This document shows, in pieces, positions 27,703 to 37,069 of a stretch of 64,000 nucleotides of DNA; the first letter of the stretch is position 1; the number at the start of each line of letters is the position of its first letter. A program made the position numbers and the translations under genes. The stretch is from an uncultured Pseudomonadales bacterium (GTDB lineage Bacteria; Pseudomonadota; Gammaproteobacteria; Pseudomonadales; Azotimanducaceae): positions 390,033 to 454,032 of the forward strand of contig CATOTI010000003.1 in the NCBI GenBank assembly GCA_951813295.1, written 5' to 3'. Below the pieces are notes generated by a model that searched no databases, was not told where the DNA came from, and saw only the letters and a list, made by a program, of their open reading frames with translations.

Positions 27703-28941
27703 TCAATGCGCAATGAGCTTGACAGGAAGCTCCGCGTAACCTCGCACGAAGCTCGACAGAACCCGCTCGGGCTCGCCGACGACCTTCACGGTATGGAAGC
27801 GTTTCATGATCTCTTCCCAGAGCACGCGTAGCTGCATTTCGGCGAGCCGGTTGCCCATGCAGCGGTGTACGCCGAAGCCGAAGGACAGGTGGTGGCGGGC
27901 TCGCTTGCGGTCGATGATGAACTCGTACGGGCGTTCGATGACTTCGTCGTCGCGGTTGCCCGAGACGTACCACATCGCGACCTTGTCGCCTTTCTTCATC
28001 TGCTGGCCTCGGAACTCGAGGTCACGCGTGACGGTCCGGCGCATGTAGGCGAGTGGTGTCTGGTAGCGGATGATCTCCGAGACCATGTTCGGGATCAGAG
28101 CCAGGTTGTTGCGCAGCTTGTCGTACTCGGCCGGGTTCTGATTGAGAAAATAGACACCGCCCGAGATCGAGTTACGGGTGGTGTCGTTGCCCCCGACGAT
28201 CAACAGGATCAGGTTGCCGAGAAACTCCATCGGCGGCATGTTCTGGGTGTCCTCTCCGTGGGCCAGCATCGACAAGAGATCCGGCTTCGGGTCCTCCTTG
28301 GCGCGATGCTCGCGAAGCTCGGTGAAGGCCTCCAGACACTCGAGTAGGGCCGCGCGCCGGACGGGCTCTGGCGTCGGGCCGCCGGCGAGTTCGCCGGACG
28401 TCGCCATGTCGGACCAGTAGGTGAGTTTTCGTCGATCCTCGAACGGAAAGTCGAAGATCGTGGCGAGCATTTGGGTGGTCAGCTCGACCGATACGCGGTC
28501 GACCCAGTTGAACGTTTCCCCGATCGGCAACGAGTCGAGGATGTTGGCTGCTCGTTCACGAATCGTGCTTTCGAGCCTCTTCAAGTTCATCGGTGCGACC
28601 ACACCTTGCACGGTCTTACGTTGCACATCGTGCTTCGGCGGGTCCATGCCGATGAAGTTGGTGGTCTCGAAATCCTCTGGTCGGTCGGCAAGCACGATTC
28701 CCGCGGCGGACGAGAAATCCTGGTGGTTGCTCTCGATCTCCATGATGTCGTTGAACCGGGTGATCGACCAATACGGGCCGAAGAGATCACTCTTGCAGTA
28801 GTGCACCGGCGCTTCCTTGCGCAGCCGGTCGAAATAGCCCCAGTGGCTATCTGTCTGCATCAGTTCCGAGCGTGCGACGTCGATGTCATCGAGCGCGACC
28901 TCGTTGGGATCCAGGCTTTCCAAGGCGATGGCTTCGGCCAT
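27703..28941 (-). CDS. Cytochrome P450, CYP153-like
   Basis: 412 residues from the ATG at 28941, which has GGAG 6 bp upstream; a TTG at 28953 is the longer alternative. The heme motif is FGFGVHRCMG (Cys about residue 361), the I-helix has GGNDTTRNS, and EIIRYQTP contains ExxR. The C-terminal LAEMQLRVLWEEIMKRF is what I recall from CYP153 terminal alkane hydroxylases. It is clearly a paralogue of the P450 at 6,232. No redox partner gene is adjacent. Confidence 0.92.
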   Translation of the reverse strand: MAEAIALESLDPNEVALDDIDVARSELMQTDSHWGYFDRLRKEAPVHYCKSDLFGPYWSITRFNDIMEIESNHQDFSSAAGIVLADRPEDFETTNFIGMDPPKHDVQRKTVQGVVAPMNLKRLESTIRERAANILDSLPIGETFNWVDRVSVELTTQMLATIFDFPFEDRRKLTYWSDMATSGELAGGPTPEPVRRAALLECLEAFTELREHRAKEDPKPDLLSMLAHGEDTQNMPPMEFLGNLILLIVGGNDTTRNSISGGVYFLNQNPAEYDKLRNNLALIPNMVSEIIRYQTPLAYMRRTVTRDLEFRGQQMKKGDKVAMWYVSGNRDDEVIERPYEFIIDRKRARHHLSFGFGVHRCMGNRLAEMQLRVLWEEIMKRFHTVKVVGEPERVLSSFVRGYAELPVKLIAH

Positions 28942-29059
28942 GACGAACTCCAAGCATTGATGGCCGCGAGATTAGCCCAGATCGAGGCCGGAACCGAGCG
29001 TCAGCACGTCGCGTGGGCTACGTTAGGATTCGACGCCCCAAGGCTTGAGGAGAGGAACG

Positions 29060-29872
29060 TTGCGCGAGACGAGATTCGCACCATCGGGTGACGCACGGAT
29101 CTGCTTCGAGGTTGCCGGCGCGGGCGACGACTTCGTCATGATTCACGCCGGCGTCGCCGACCGACGGCAGTGGAACGCGGCGTTCGAACACTTTCAGAAG
29201 ACGCATCGAGTGTTGCGCTACGACATGCGCGGCTACGGCGATAGCGAGCCGGTTGCGGGTGCGTACCGCGCGATCGATGACCTGTGTGTCGTGCTGGACG
29301 CGGCGGGTATGCGGGGCAAAAAGATCATGATGGGATGTTCGATGGGCGGTTCGCTCGCGATGGACTTCACCCTCACACACCCCCACGAGGTCCAATCGCT
29401 CATCATGGTGTGCTCGGGGCCCTCGGGATTGTCGCTCGACGTAGACGAGCCGGAGGAATTCGCCCAGGTGATGGAGGCCGAACGTGCCGGCGACTGGGAT
29501 CGGGTCTGCGAACTCGAGACCCAGGTCTGGTTCGACGGACGCGGGCGTTCACCGGGCGACGTCGATCCGGGGGCGCGCGCGTTGCTCTTCGATATGAACC
29601 GACGTGCCCTCGAATACGGACGCCTCGACCTCGGGGAGCGCGAACGCGACGCGACCCCCGCAGCTTACAAACGCCTCGCCGAAATCGACCAGCCTGTTCT
29701 GATCGTGACGGGTGCCCTCGACGTGCCGTTCATGGCGGGCGCGGCGGAGGTCATGCGGTCGTCGATACCGAATAACTCGAGTGTCGAGTTCGCGGATGCG
29801 GCGCACCTGCCGAACATGGAGCACCCGGATCGATTCAACGATGAGGTTCGCCGGTTCCTCGAGTTTCTCTAA
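29060..29872 (+). CDS. Alpha/beta hydrolase
   Basis: About 270 residues. TTG at 29060 follows the strong site GAGGAGAGG. The core strand YDMRGYGDSEP and the nucleophile elbow MGCSMGG are followed by catalytic His in ADAAHLPNMEHP. This resembles 3-oxoadipate enol-lactonase-type hydrolases, but aromatic-pathway genes are absent nearby. It is divergent from the P450 gene. Confidence 0.85.
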   Translation: MRETRFAPSGDARICFEVAGAGDDFVMIHAGVADRRQWNAAFEHFQKTHRVLRYDMRGYGDSEPVAGAYRAIDDLCVVLDAAGMRGKKIMMGCSMGGSLAMDFTLTHPHEVQSLIMVCSGPSGLSLDVDEPEEFAQVMEAERAGDWDRVCELETQVWFDGRGRSPGDVDPGARALLFDMNRRALEYGRLDLGERERDATPAAYKRLAEIDQPVLIVTGALDVPFMAGAAEVMRSSIPNNSSVEFADAAHLPNMEHPDRFNDEVRRFLEFL

Positions 29873-29946
29873 TCGACCCCCTTGCTCCGCGTCACTGCGC
29901 GAGTGCGGAGCGCTCTTGCAGGCGCTCTCGAATCTTCGAAACTGGG

Positions 29947-30531
29947 CTATTCCTCGATCACGTCGCGCATTCCGGTCACCCAATCATCGACCACCTCGCC
30001 GAGCCGACGGATCTCCTCGCGGTGATAGTTTGCGCCGTCCTCGAGGCCGAACATCACGTCGATGTCGGTGATCGATGTCTCGGGGTAGCGCGCCCGTGAC
30101 GCGTCGATGATCTCGCCGTAGCGACCGTAGTAGGGCTTCATCTCTGCCCACCACGTCGATCCGCCCGGTGAGTTCAGGATGCCGGCGATCTCGGGCCCAC
30201 GGCTGGCGAAGTGGCCGGGTGGTAACAAGCCGTCTTCGCCCATCTCGATCTCCACGATCAGGATCGACATCGCTTTGCCGATCAACCCGTGGAACACCCC
30301 GCGTTCTTCTCTCGACAGGCTCGAGAGGTCATGCATCCCGCGTTGCAGGATGTCCGCCGTGCCTTCGTTCTCCCAGAAGCTCGCGATGTGATCAGCCCAG
30401 GCAAGCTGCACTTCGCGGAATGCTTCAGCCTCGGCGATATCGCGTGAGAGCTTGAGTTCGACCCCAACGAATATGAGCCCCGCGATCACGCCGGCGATGC
30501 CGATCCGCTCGACCCATTTGTATTCCGTCAC
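29947..30531 (-). CDS. Membrane-anchored hypothetical protein
   Basis: 194 residues. One N-terminal membrane segment (IGIAGVIAGLIFVGVEL) is followed by a soluble, mainly helical region with FHGLIGKAMSILIVEIEMG and TWWAEMKPYYG. Similar uncharacterised proteins occur in marine gammaproteobacteria, from memory. No catalytic motif is apparent. It stands alone, divergent from the M20 peptidase gene. Confidence 0.65.
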   Translation of the reverse strand: MTEYKWVERIGIAGVIAGLIFVGVELKLSRDIAEAEAFREVQLAWADHIASFWENEGTADILQRGMHDLSSLSREERGVFHGLIGKAMSILIVEIEMGEDGLLPPGHFASRGPEIAGILNSPGGSTWWAEMKPYYGRYGEIIDASRARYPETSITDIDVMFGLEDGANYHREEIRRLGEVVDDWVTGMRDVIEE

Positions 30532-30713
30532 CGGTGTGACCCCGTTAACTCGCGTTGGTGCTGAACACTAGCATTGTGATGTGCATCGGGCGGTCACCGG
30601 CGCGGACCACCCTACTGGACGTCACCGGCGTCGACTTCTTAGCCTTGGCGTGCGCGGATGAGACCTTTGAACTCTGCGAATGACACCCGATCGCTGCACT
30701 GGATGGAGTAACG

Positions 30714-32009
30714 ATGAAAGCACTGGCCACTTCCCTCATATGCCTCTTCATCGCGTCGCCGGCGTTTGCCGATGTCGACCCACGTATTACGAGCCGCGCA
30801 ACGGCAATCGAGCAGGACGTGATCGCGTGGCGGCGTGACATCCATCAGCACCCCGAACTATCCAACCGGGAGTTCCGCACGGCGAAACTCGTCGCGGACC
30901 ATCTCAGGAGCCTCGACATCGAGGTCATGACGGAGGTCGCGCACACCGGCGTCGTCGGTATTCTCGAGGGCGGCAAGCCGGGGCCGGTCATCGCCCTGCG
31001 AGCGGACATGGACGGGCTCCCGGTCGTCGAAATGACGGGGCTGCCTTTCGCGTCGCAGGAACGCAGCGAGTACAACGGTCGTGAAGTCGGCGTGATGCAC
31101 GCCTGTGGGCACGACAACCACGTGGCGATTCTGATGGGCGCGGCCGACGTACTCGCCGGCATGCGCGACGAGCTCGCCGGTACGGTCAAGTTCGTCTTTC
31201 AGCCAGCGGAAGAGGGGGCGCCGCAAGGGGAAGAAGGTGGCGCCGGTCTCATGATTCGTGAAGGCGTGCTGCAGCAACCGGACGTCGACGCCATCATCGG
31301 CCTGCACATCTCGCAAGGAGCTGAAGTCGGTACGGCAAGCTATCGACCACGCGGGATGATGGCGAGCGCGCAACGCTTTGCGATCACGATCGAAGGCCGC
31401 CAGACGCATGCCGCGAGACCGTGGGCGGGTGTCGACCCCATTGTGGCCGGCGCCCACGTCGTGACCGCGCTGCAAACCATCGTCAGTCGCCAGGTGGACA
31501 TCACGCGGGCGCCTGCCGTCGTTACCGTTGGCACGTTCAACGGTGGCATCAGGAACAACATCGTACCGAACGAGGCCCACATGACCGGCACCATCCGAAC
31601 GTTCGATCCCGACATGCGACTCGCGATCCACGCCAAGATCCGGCAAGTAGCGGAATCCGTCGCGGCCTCTTTCGGCGCCACGGCGCGCGTCGAGATCTCT
31701 CCCGGCGTACCGGTCACTTACAACGACCCGGGCCTGACGGAGGCGATGCTGCCGACCTTGCACAAGGTCTATGGCAAGGATCGGGTGATCCTCGCGCCAC
31801 TCGTCACGGGTGCGGAGGATTTCTCTTTCTATCAGGAGGAGGTGCCTGGCTTCTTTTTCTTCATCGGCGGCCGTCCGGCGGACGTGCCGCAGGAACAGGC
31901 CGTTCCGAATCACTCGCCGCTATTCGACGCCGACGAAGGTGCTTTGTTGTTTGGCGTCAAGGCAATGAGCCAGCTCGCTGTCGACTACCTCGCCGCACAC
32001 CGCGAATGA
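30714..32009 (+). CDS. M20-family amidohydrolase (hippurate/N-acyl-amino-acid hydrolase type), exported
   Basis: 431 residues with a signal peptide (MKALATSLICLFIASPAFA). Family landmarks are RADMDGLPVVE (metal Asp), MHACGHDNH (metal His), FQPAEEGAPQGEEGG (catalytic and metal Glu) and a C-terminal APLVTGAEDFSFY. GGATGGAG lies upstream of the ATG. It would remove acyl or aryl groups from amino acids in the periplasm, complementing the D-aminoacylase and S9 peptidase elsewhere in the window. Confidence 0.92.
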   Translation: MKALATSLICLFIASPAFADVDPRITSRATAIEQDVIAWRRDIHQHPELSNREFRTAKLVADHLRSLDIEVMTEVAHTGVVGILEGGKPGPVIALRADMDGLPVVEMTGLPFASQERSEYNGREVGVMHACGHDNHVAILMGAADVLAGMRDELAGTVKFVFQPAEEGAPQGEEGGAGLMIREGVLQQPDVDAIIGLHISQGAEVGTASYRPRGMMASAQRFAITIEGRQTHAARPWAGVDPIVAGAHVVTALQTIVSRQVDITRAPAVVTVGTFNGGIRNNIVPNEAHMTGTIRTFDPDMRLAIHAKIRQVAESVAASFGATARVEISPGVPVTYNDPGLTEAMLPTLHKVYGKDRVILAPLVTGAEDFSFYQEEVPGFFFFIGGRPADVPQEQAVPNHSPLFDADEGALLFGVKAMSQLAVDYLAAHRE

Positions 32010-32031
32010 GGCTGGCGGGTTGTGCCGGTCT

Positions 32032-32619
32032 TTACGGGCGTCGAGCAAGAACCCAGTAGTGGTACTCGCCGCCATGCTCCCTGACTTCGGCGAACGACGG
32101 TCGAAGACGCGCGTCTAGAACGGCTTGTCGCGTCACCTTGGGATGCGGATGGCTCCAGAACATCGAAGCGCCGTGGAAATCCTCGATGCCCTCCCATTCG
32201 TGGCGTCCGCTACTGAAGAGGAGGGCGCCGCCCGGTTTCAGTAGTCGGGCGAAGTCCTCGATAACCGAGCGATGCAACTCCTTCGGAACGTGGATGAGGC
32301 TATAGCAGGCGATCACGCCGTCGAATGAGGCTTCGTCTAGCGAGTCGAGGTTCGTCATGTCGAGCTTCAGCAGTCGCGCTTCGGGAATGTTGACGGCGGC
32401 GAGTTCGAGCATCGTGTCCGAGACGTCGATGCCGGTGACGGAGAAACCCGAGTCGATCAAGAAGCGTGCGACGGGGACGCCGGCGCCGCAACCCGCGTCC
32501 AATACCGGACCCCCCGGGCGTAGGAGCGTACGAAACTCATCGAGGACGTCGCTGATTTCGAACGCGTCGCGGTTCGCGGCGTAGCGTTTGGCGATGGCGT
32601 CGTAGCCGGTGCGGACCAC
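32032..32619 (-). CDS. Class I SAM-dependent methyltransferase
   Basis: About 195 residues using GTG at 32619; the open frame extends to 32841 but there runs into the neighbouring gene. Motif I is VLDAGCGAGVPVARFL, motif II carries the acidic VTGIDVSD, and motif III lies near FDGVIACYSLIHVP. The target is unknown. The start is uncertain: a methyltransferase N-terminus could begin slightly upstream at a non-standard codon. Confidence 0.8.
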   Translation of the reverse strand: MVRTGYDAIAKRYAANRDAFEISDVLDEFRTLLRPGGPVLDAGCGAGVPVARFLIDSGFSVTGIDVSDTMLELAAVNIPEARLLKLDMTNLDSLDEASFDGVIACYSLIHVPKELHRSVIEDFARLLKPGGALLFSSGRHEWEGIEDFHGASMFWSHPHPKVTRQAVLDARLRPSFAEVREHGGEYHYWVLARRP

Positions 32620-32752
32620 GGTTTTCTTTTCTGCCGGGTTCAGGGCGCGGCTCCAGTCAGCTTCAACTTCAGTGCAGTAGCCTACCCGCCGCGAAGCTGC
32701 GGTAAACCAAGGCGCAAAGGTGTGGTATCCAGCCACGCCGACGCGAATCGCC

Positions 32753-33055
32753 CTATAGGAAAAACGCGGCCGTGCGGCCCCATGTCGTTGCGGGAATGAC
32801 GCCGATGAACAAGATTTGCGAGACGACGTAGCCCGGAACACCCCACTTGATCACGGGGTGGACTTTTCCTCGGCTTCGCCGATCGATGAGGAACGGGACC
32901 GCGAGAAACAAGTACGTTGCCAAGAGCGTGAACGCAGTGCTGTCGATGGGGATCAACGGCACGTACGCGATGCGTGTAATCGATGGCGCGATCATGCTCA
33001 AGCTGGCCAGCACGATCAGGCGTTGGTGCGTCTGGCGGTTACGCCGATAGCGCAC
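32753..33055 (-). pseudogene. Membrane protein, C-terminal half (gene split by IS3 element)
   Basis: This part encodes VRYRRNRQTHQRLIVLASLSM and several membrane spans (TAFTLLATYLFLAVPFLI, YVVSQILFIGVIP). It is the 3' part of the gene whose 5' part is at 34,255-34,714. Removing the IS and one GCAC target copy joins the two parts in the same frame with no stop. An ORF that reads from inside the IS into this half (TTG at 33202) is a chance extension. Confidence 0.85.
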
Positions 33056-33119
33056 TGACCTGCTAGGCGATTTTCGGACCGTTCGATAGTTGAGAGGATG
33101 GCTTCCGACGGAGGAAGTC

Positions 33120-33383
33120 ATGAAGCAGAGTCGATTCACGGAAGAGCAGATGGTGCGGATCCTCAGGGAGACGGACCGGGAGTCGGTTCCCAAGGTCGCC
33201 AAGCGCCACGGGGTCAGCGAACAAACGATCTATGCCTGGCGCAAGAAGTACGGTGGCGGCGACGTCAACGACGTGCGCAAGCTCAAGCAGCTCGAACAAG
33301 AGAACGCCCGGCTGAAGAAGCTGTTGGCGGAGCGCGATCTCGAGGTCGAGATCATGAAGGAGATCCAGGCAAAAAAGTGGTGA
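33120..33383 (+). CDS. IS3-family transposase OrfA
   Basis: 87 residues. A helix-turn-helix DNA-binding domain (RDGESVPKVAKRHGVSEQTIYAWRKKYG-like segment) is followed by a leucine-zipper coiled coil (KQLEQENARLKKLLAERDLE). GGAGGAAG precedes the ATG. It ends in the slippery A-AAA-AAG heptamer (33,371-33,377), where a -1 shift would make the OrfAB transposase. Confidence 0.92.
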   Translation: MKQSRFTEEQMVRILRETDRESVPKVAKRHGVSEQTIYAWRKKYGGGDVNDVRKLKQLEQENARLKKLLAERDLEVEIMKEIQAKKW

Positions 33384-34222
33384 GCGCCCGCGTTCGACGG
33401 CAGCAAGTGATGTACGCCATACGCCGGGGTCTGTCCCAACGACGGGCTTGTCGCCTTGTTTCCGTGGCGCGATCGGCGCTCGCCTACCGCTCACGTCTCG
33501 AGGCCAAGGATGCGCCTGTTCTCGCGGTGATGAAGCGCCTCGCGGCGCAGCGTCCGCGCTTCGGCTATCGCCGTATCCAGGTGCTCATGGATCGCGAGGG
33601 CTACCCAATGAGCTTCGACCGAACGTATCGCTTGTGGCGCAAAGCCGCGCTACAAGTGCCGAAGAAGCGCCCCAGGCGGCGTTTGGCGTCGCAACCGAGG
33701 CCTCGGCCGGCGACACGAGCCAACGACCTCTGGGCGATCGACTTCGTGTTCGACCGTTGTGCCAATGGTCAGGTACTCAAGTGCCTGACGGTGGTGGACG
33801 AGTTCACCCATGCATGTCTGTCGATCAACGTGGCGGGTCGACTCCGATCACGCCAGGTCATTGCCGAGCTCATCCGGCTGATGAGTCTGCACGGAGCACC
33901 GCGTGCCATTCGATCGGACCACGGTCCGGAGTTCGTGGCGTCCGCGGTTCGACGATGGCTACGACAGGAGGGCATCGACACCGCGTTCATCGAGCCGGGT
34001 AAACCCTGGCAGAACGGCATCAACGAGAGCTTCAACGGCAAGTTTCGCGACGAGTGCTTGAATATGGAATGGTTCCGCACACGTCGCGAAGCTCGCATCC
34101 TGATCGAGCAATGGCGCCGCGACTACAACGCCGTCCGGCCGCACTCGAGCCTCGGTTATCTCACCCCCAACGAGTTCATCAACCAGTTGCCCCAGGAGGC
34201 AATTTCAACCGCCATCCTCTAG
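33377..34222 (+). CDS. IS3-family transposase OrfB (DDE catalytic domain)
   Basis: About 281 residues. It is produced by -1 frameshifting from OrfA; the frame begins at GTG 33377 within the slippery site. The DDE triad is visible as WAIDFVFD, RSDHGPEF and NESFNGKFRDE. The HTH_21-like region (RPRFGYRRIQVLMDREG) precedes it. No internal stops or frameshifts are seen, so the transposase is probably active. Confidence 0.92.
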   Translation: MVSARVRRQQVMYAIRRGLSQRRACRLVSVARSALAYRSRLEAKDAPVLAVMKRLAAQRPRFGYRRIQVLMDREGYPMSFDRTYRLWRKAALQVPKKRPRRRLASQPRPRPATRANDLWAIDFVFDRCANGQVLKCLTVVDEFTHACLSINVAGRLRSRQVIAELIRLMSLHGAPRAIRSDHGPEFVASAVRRWLRQEGIDTAFIEPGKPWQNGINESFNGKFRDECLNMEWFRTRREARILIEQWRRDYNAVRPHSSLGYLTPNEFINQLPQEAISTAIL

Positions 34223-34254
34223 TTTTGATTGGTCCGAAGAAATCAAGCAGGCCA

Positions 34255-34714
34255 GCACAGCTAGGATGAAGGATCCGCTGAAGAAAAGGAGCGCGTGCAG
34301 GATCGCCCACACGAAGCTCGTCCTGGAGGCGAGATGTTCCGCGGACCAATTCGCGTCGTAGCTGGTCATAGTGCCCGCCAACATCTGCGCCCCGGAAATC
34401 GCGAGGAATAACGCAAATCCAACGCTCAAGTAGCCGAGAGTCTTGTGGGCGGACACGCGTCTCGCGCCGATCAGCCCCGACTGCACAACGACCAATACAT
34501 ACCAAGCGAGGAAAGCGAATCCGTGAAGGACGATGCTGGGCGGGATGTTTCCGGTTGAGAACGCCAACGGTCCGAGGAAGCTCGGGATCAGCGTTGCCGT
34601 CGACACAACAAGGAGCACGACTGCGTACTCGCCGTAGGCGGAAAGGCTAAACGGCCGGGCGTGCCTTTGCGTGGCAGCGTCGATCGTCTGCACGTCGGGT
34701 TGGCTATTCACCAC
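34255..34714 (-). pseudogene. Membrane protein, N-terminal half (gene split by IS3 element)
   Basis: The 5' part of the disrupted gene. GTG at 34714 has GAGG 8 bp upstream; TTG at 34738 is the longer option. It carries about four spans, for example YAVVLLVVSTATLIPSFLG and ILHALLFFSGSFILAV. After the IS it continues as VRYRRNRQ at 33,055. The intact protein would be about 252-260 residues. A helix before a cytoplasmic RRNRQTHQRL loop suggests a small integral membrane protein of unknown function. Confidence 0.85.
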
Positions 34715-34764
34715 GTTCACTACCTCATTGCCGACCAACGGCGTGGCACGCTCTGCTGCTAAAA

Positions 34765-34777
34765 TAGCATTATGCTA
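34765..34777. promoter_or_regulatory. Palindromic operator-like site TAGCATTATGCTA
   Basis: A perfect inverted repeat (TAGCAT T ATGCTA) 27-50 bp upstream of the disrupted membrane gene, in an AT-rich patch that is unusual in this GC-rich region. A third half-site (GATAGCA) follows. It may be a repressor site overlapping the promoter; no regulator gene lies beside it. Confidence 0.4.
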
Positions 34778-34952
34778 AAAAGATAGCACTTGTCGTGGCC
34801 GCCTTGTCGAGGAGTGGAGGCAAGCAGACATCAGCGGTTCGTTCGCTCCTTCGAGCGTCGGCAACCGTTATCGCGTCAGAACGTTGCACACCTCTGATCG
34901 AGCCGATCGGACCCGGAACCGCGATTGACCGCGATAGACCGGGGATCTGCCA

Positions 34953-36770
34953 CTACGCGCGTTTCGATTTTTTATCGTTGTCGTAACGAGGTTTGCGTTT
35001 CGCGAACCCGACCTTCGACGACTTGGTGCGTTTGAGCGATCGCTTCTGACCGTTCTTCTTTGGCTTGGGTTTGGAACGTTCCTGCGTCTGGTCAGGCACA
35101 CGGGGCCCAATCCGCGAAATCTTGAGGCGTTGGCCACACACCCACACTTTTTTCAGGTCTTTGAGGATCTCGCGAGGCATTCCCGGCGGCAGTTCGACCA
35201 CGCTGAAATCGGCTTCGATCTCGACTCGACCAATGTGCTCCGCGCCGAGCCCGGCCCGGGTGGCGATCGCCTCCACGATGGCTGCCGACTCGGCGCCGTG
35301 ATCCTTGCCCACCTCGACGCGGTATTTCTGCAGGGCTGGGCCTGTTGATTTCTGCCGGCGGGGTCGCGTCTCGCGCGATTCCCCCTGCGGCCGCGGCTTC
35401 GACGGCGTGCGTTCGCGATCGTCACGTCGAGCGGCCCGACCTTCCTTCATCGTCAAGCCGCGTTCGCCGATGGCCATCCTGGCCAGCGCCGCTGCAATCT
35501 CGATGGCGGGTACGCCGTGTTCATGCTCGTACTGTTCGACGATGTCTTGCGTCAACGTCAGATCACCAGCCGCCAACGTATCGGAGATACGTTGTTTGAA
35601 ATCAGCGACGCGTTTGTTGTTGACCGTCTCGGTGGTGGGCAGCTCGAGTGGTTCGATCGGCTGCCGAGTTGCCTTCTCGATCGCTCTCAGGAGGCGCCGT
35701 TCCCGCGGCGCGACGAACAGGATCGCTTCGCCTCGCCGACCGAAGCGTCCCGTCCTGCCAATGCGGTGGATGTAGGCTTCGGTGTCGTAGGGGATGTCGT
35801 AGTTGACGACATGGCTGATGCGGTCGACGTCGAGCCCGCGTGCGGCGACGTCGGTGGCGACGAGGATGTCGAGGCCGCCCTTTTTGAGGTTCGAGATCAT
35901 CTGCTCGCGTTGGCGCTGCGGCATGTCACCGTTCATCGCGGCTGCCGCGTGGCCTCGCGCCTCTAAACGTTGGGCGAGTTCGACGGTGGCCGTTTTCGTT
36001 CGGACGAAGATCAACACTGCGTCGAAGGTTTCGACTTCGAGGATCCGCGTCAGCGCGTCCAGCTTGTGCAATCCACTGACCATCCAATGGCGCTGTCGAA
36101 TCGAGCCCGCGGTCGCCGTCTTCGATTTGACTGCGATCTTGCGCGGATCCTTGAGATGGCGGTCGGCAATTCGTTCGATCTGTTTCGGCATCGTGGCCGA
36201 GAACAAGGCGATCTGACGTGTTTCGGGCGTTTGCGCGAGGATCCACTCGACCTCCTCGACGAAGCCCATTCGCAGCATCTCGTCGGCTTCGTCGAGCACC
36301 AACGCGTTGAGCGCGCCCAGTTTCAACGTGCCCTTGCGCATGTGATCCATCACCCGACCCGGTGTGCCGACGACGACCTGCACGCCTCGTTTCAGTTGCC
36401 GGATCTGGCCCGTGTACGGCTGACCGCCATAGATCGGCAAGACGTGAAATCCCGGTAGGTGGGATGCGTAGCGCTTGAACGCCTCGGCCACCTGAATGGC
36501 GAGTTCGCGCGTCGGTGTCAGCGTCAGGACCTGAACATGGGTCGCCGTTGGATCGATGCGCGCGAGCAGCGGAAGGGCAAAAGCGGCGGTTTTGCCGGTC
36601 CCGGTGGGTGCGTGCCCGAGAATGTCGGCACCATCCAGAAGATGAGGAATGGCCTGGGACTGGATCGGCGAAGGGGTCTCGTAGCCGGACTCCTCCAACG
36701 CGGTCAGCAATCGTTCCGGCAAATTCAAATCGCGAAAGCGCGGCTCGGCCACGGGCGGAGTTTCGGTCAT
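34953..36770 (-). CDS. deaD: DEAD-box ATP-dependent RNA helicase (DeaD/CsdA type)
   Basis: 605 residues from the ATG at 36770; the preceding in-frame Arg-rich leader is unlikely to be translated. Motifs: Q motif near SPIQSQAIPHLL, motif I PTGTGKT, Ia PTRELA, Ib TPGR, II DEAD, III SAT, IV VLIFVRTKT, V RGLDV and VI HRIGRTGR. The C-terminus has a DbpA-type RNA-binding region and a basic tail rich in Lys/Arg. It probably remodels ribosomal and mRNA structures, especially in the cold. Confidence 0.93.
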   Translation of the reverse strand: MTETPPVAEPRFRDLNLPERLLTALEESGYETPSPIQSQAIPHLLDGADILGHAPTGTGKTAAFALPLLARIDPTATHVQVLTLTPTRELAIQVAEAFKRYASHLPGFHVLPIYGGQPYTGQIRQLKRGVQVVVGTPGRVMDHMRKGTLKLGALNALVLDEADEMLRMGFVEEVEWILAQTPETRQIALFSATMPKQIERIADRHLKDPRKIAVKSKTATAGSIRQRHWMVSGLHKLDALTRILEVETFDAVLIFVRTKTATVELAQRLEARGHAAAAMNGDMPQRQREQMISNLKKGGLDILVATDVAARGLDVDRISHVVNYDIPYDTEAYIHRIGRTGRFGRRGEAILFVAPRERRLLRAIEKATRQPIEPLELPTTETVNNKRVADFKQRISDTLAAGDLTLTQDIVEQYEHEHGVPAIEIAAALARMAIGERGLTMKEGRAARRDDRERTPSKPRPQGESRETRPRRQKSTGPALQKYRVEVGKDHGAESAAIVEAIATRAGLGAEHIGRVEIEADFSVVELPPGMPREILKDLKKVWVCGQRLKISRIGPRVPDQTQERSKPKPKKNGQKRSLKRTKSSKVGFAKRKPRYDNDKKSKRA

Positions 36771-37069
36771 GGGTAGCTTCTCGGCGGCGTTGGGGGATCG
36801 CCGACGGGCCCGGCGGCGGCGCATCATACTCGATACTGGCTCTTCAACCAGTGTTCGATCGCGGTTAGTTGAGGCACGTACTGCCCCTCAACGGCGACAT
36901 GTATTCGTGCTTCCGCTCTCGCAGCGAAAGCGCACGGCGATCTTTGCCATCCGCATCAGTACGCCGAACGCCGAAAAGATGGCGGCCGAGACGGTCCGTA
37001 CAACGACCATGCGATCATCAGAAGAACCCGAGAAAAGCTGACAACGGCAACCAAGTAGGGGTTTCCACC
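36771..37069. other. Gap between divergent genes, no gene seen
   Basis: The stretch between the helicase start and the GTG at 37070 has open frames on the plus strand, but they are Arg/Ser-rich without a family pattern and are better read as spurious. It must hold promoters for both flanking genes; none is clear. Confidence 0.5.

Larger units (their letters stand above)
33056..34254 (+). mobile_element. IS3-family insertion sequence (about 1.2 kb, apparently intact)
   Basis: The ends are TGACCTGCTAGG and, read inward from the right, TGGCCTGCTTGA, both followed by a shared TTCGGACC and GAGGATGGC block, so they are imperfect terminal inverted repeats starting TG and ending CA. The flanks carry the 4 bp direct repeat GCAC (33,052-33,055 and 34,255-34,258), fitting the IS407-type subgroup. 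It contains orfA and orfB with a frameshift site, and all catalytic residues are present. The insertion appears recent, since the target gene can be rebuilt exactly. Confidence 0.93.

Noticed and set aside
33090..33202. Membrane gene reading through from the IS (TTG at 33,202)
   Set aside because: The first 49 codons are IS sequence read antisense; the true upstream half of the gene is at 34,255-34,714.
34795..34986. Possible small plus-strand gene downstream of the operator-like palindrome
   Set aside because: No ribosome site, no hydrophobic or domain pattern, and it runs into the helicase 3' end.
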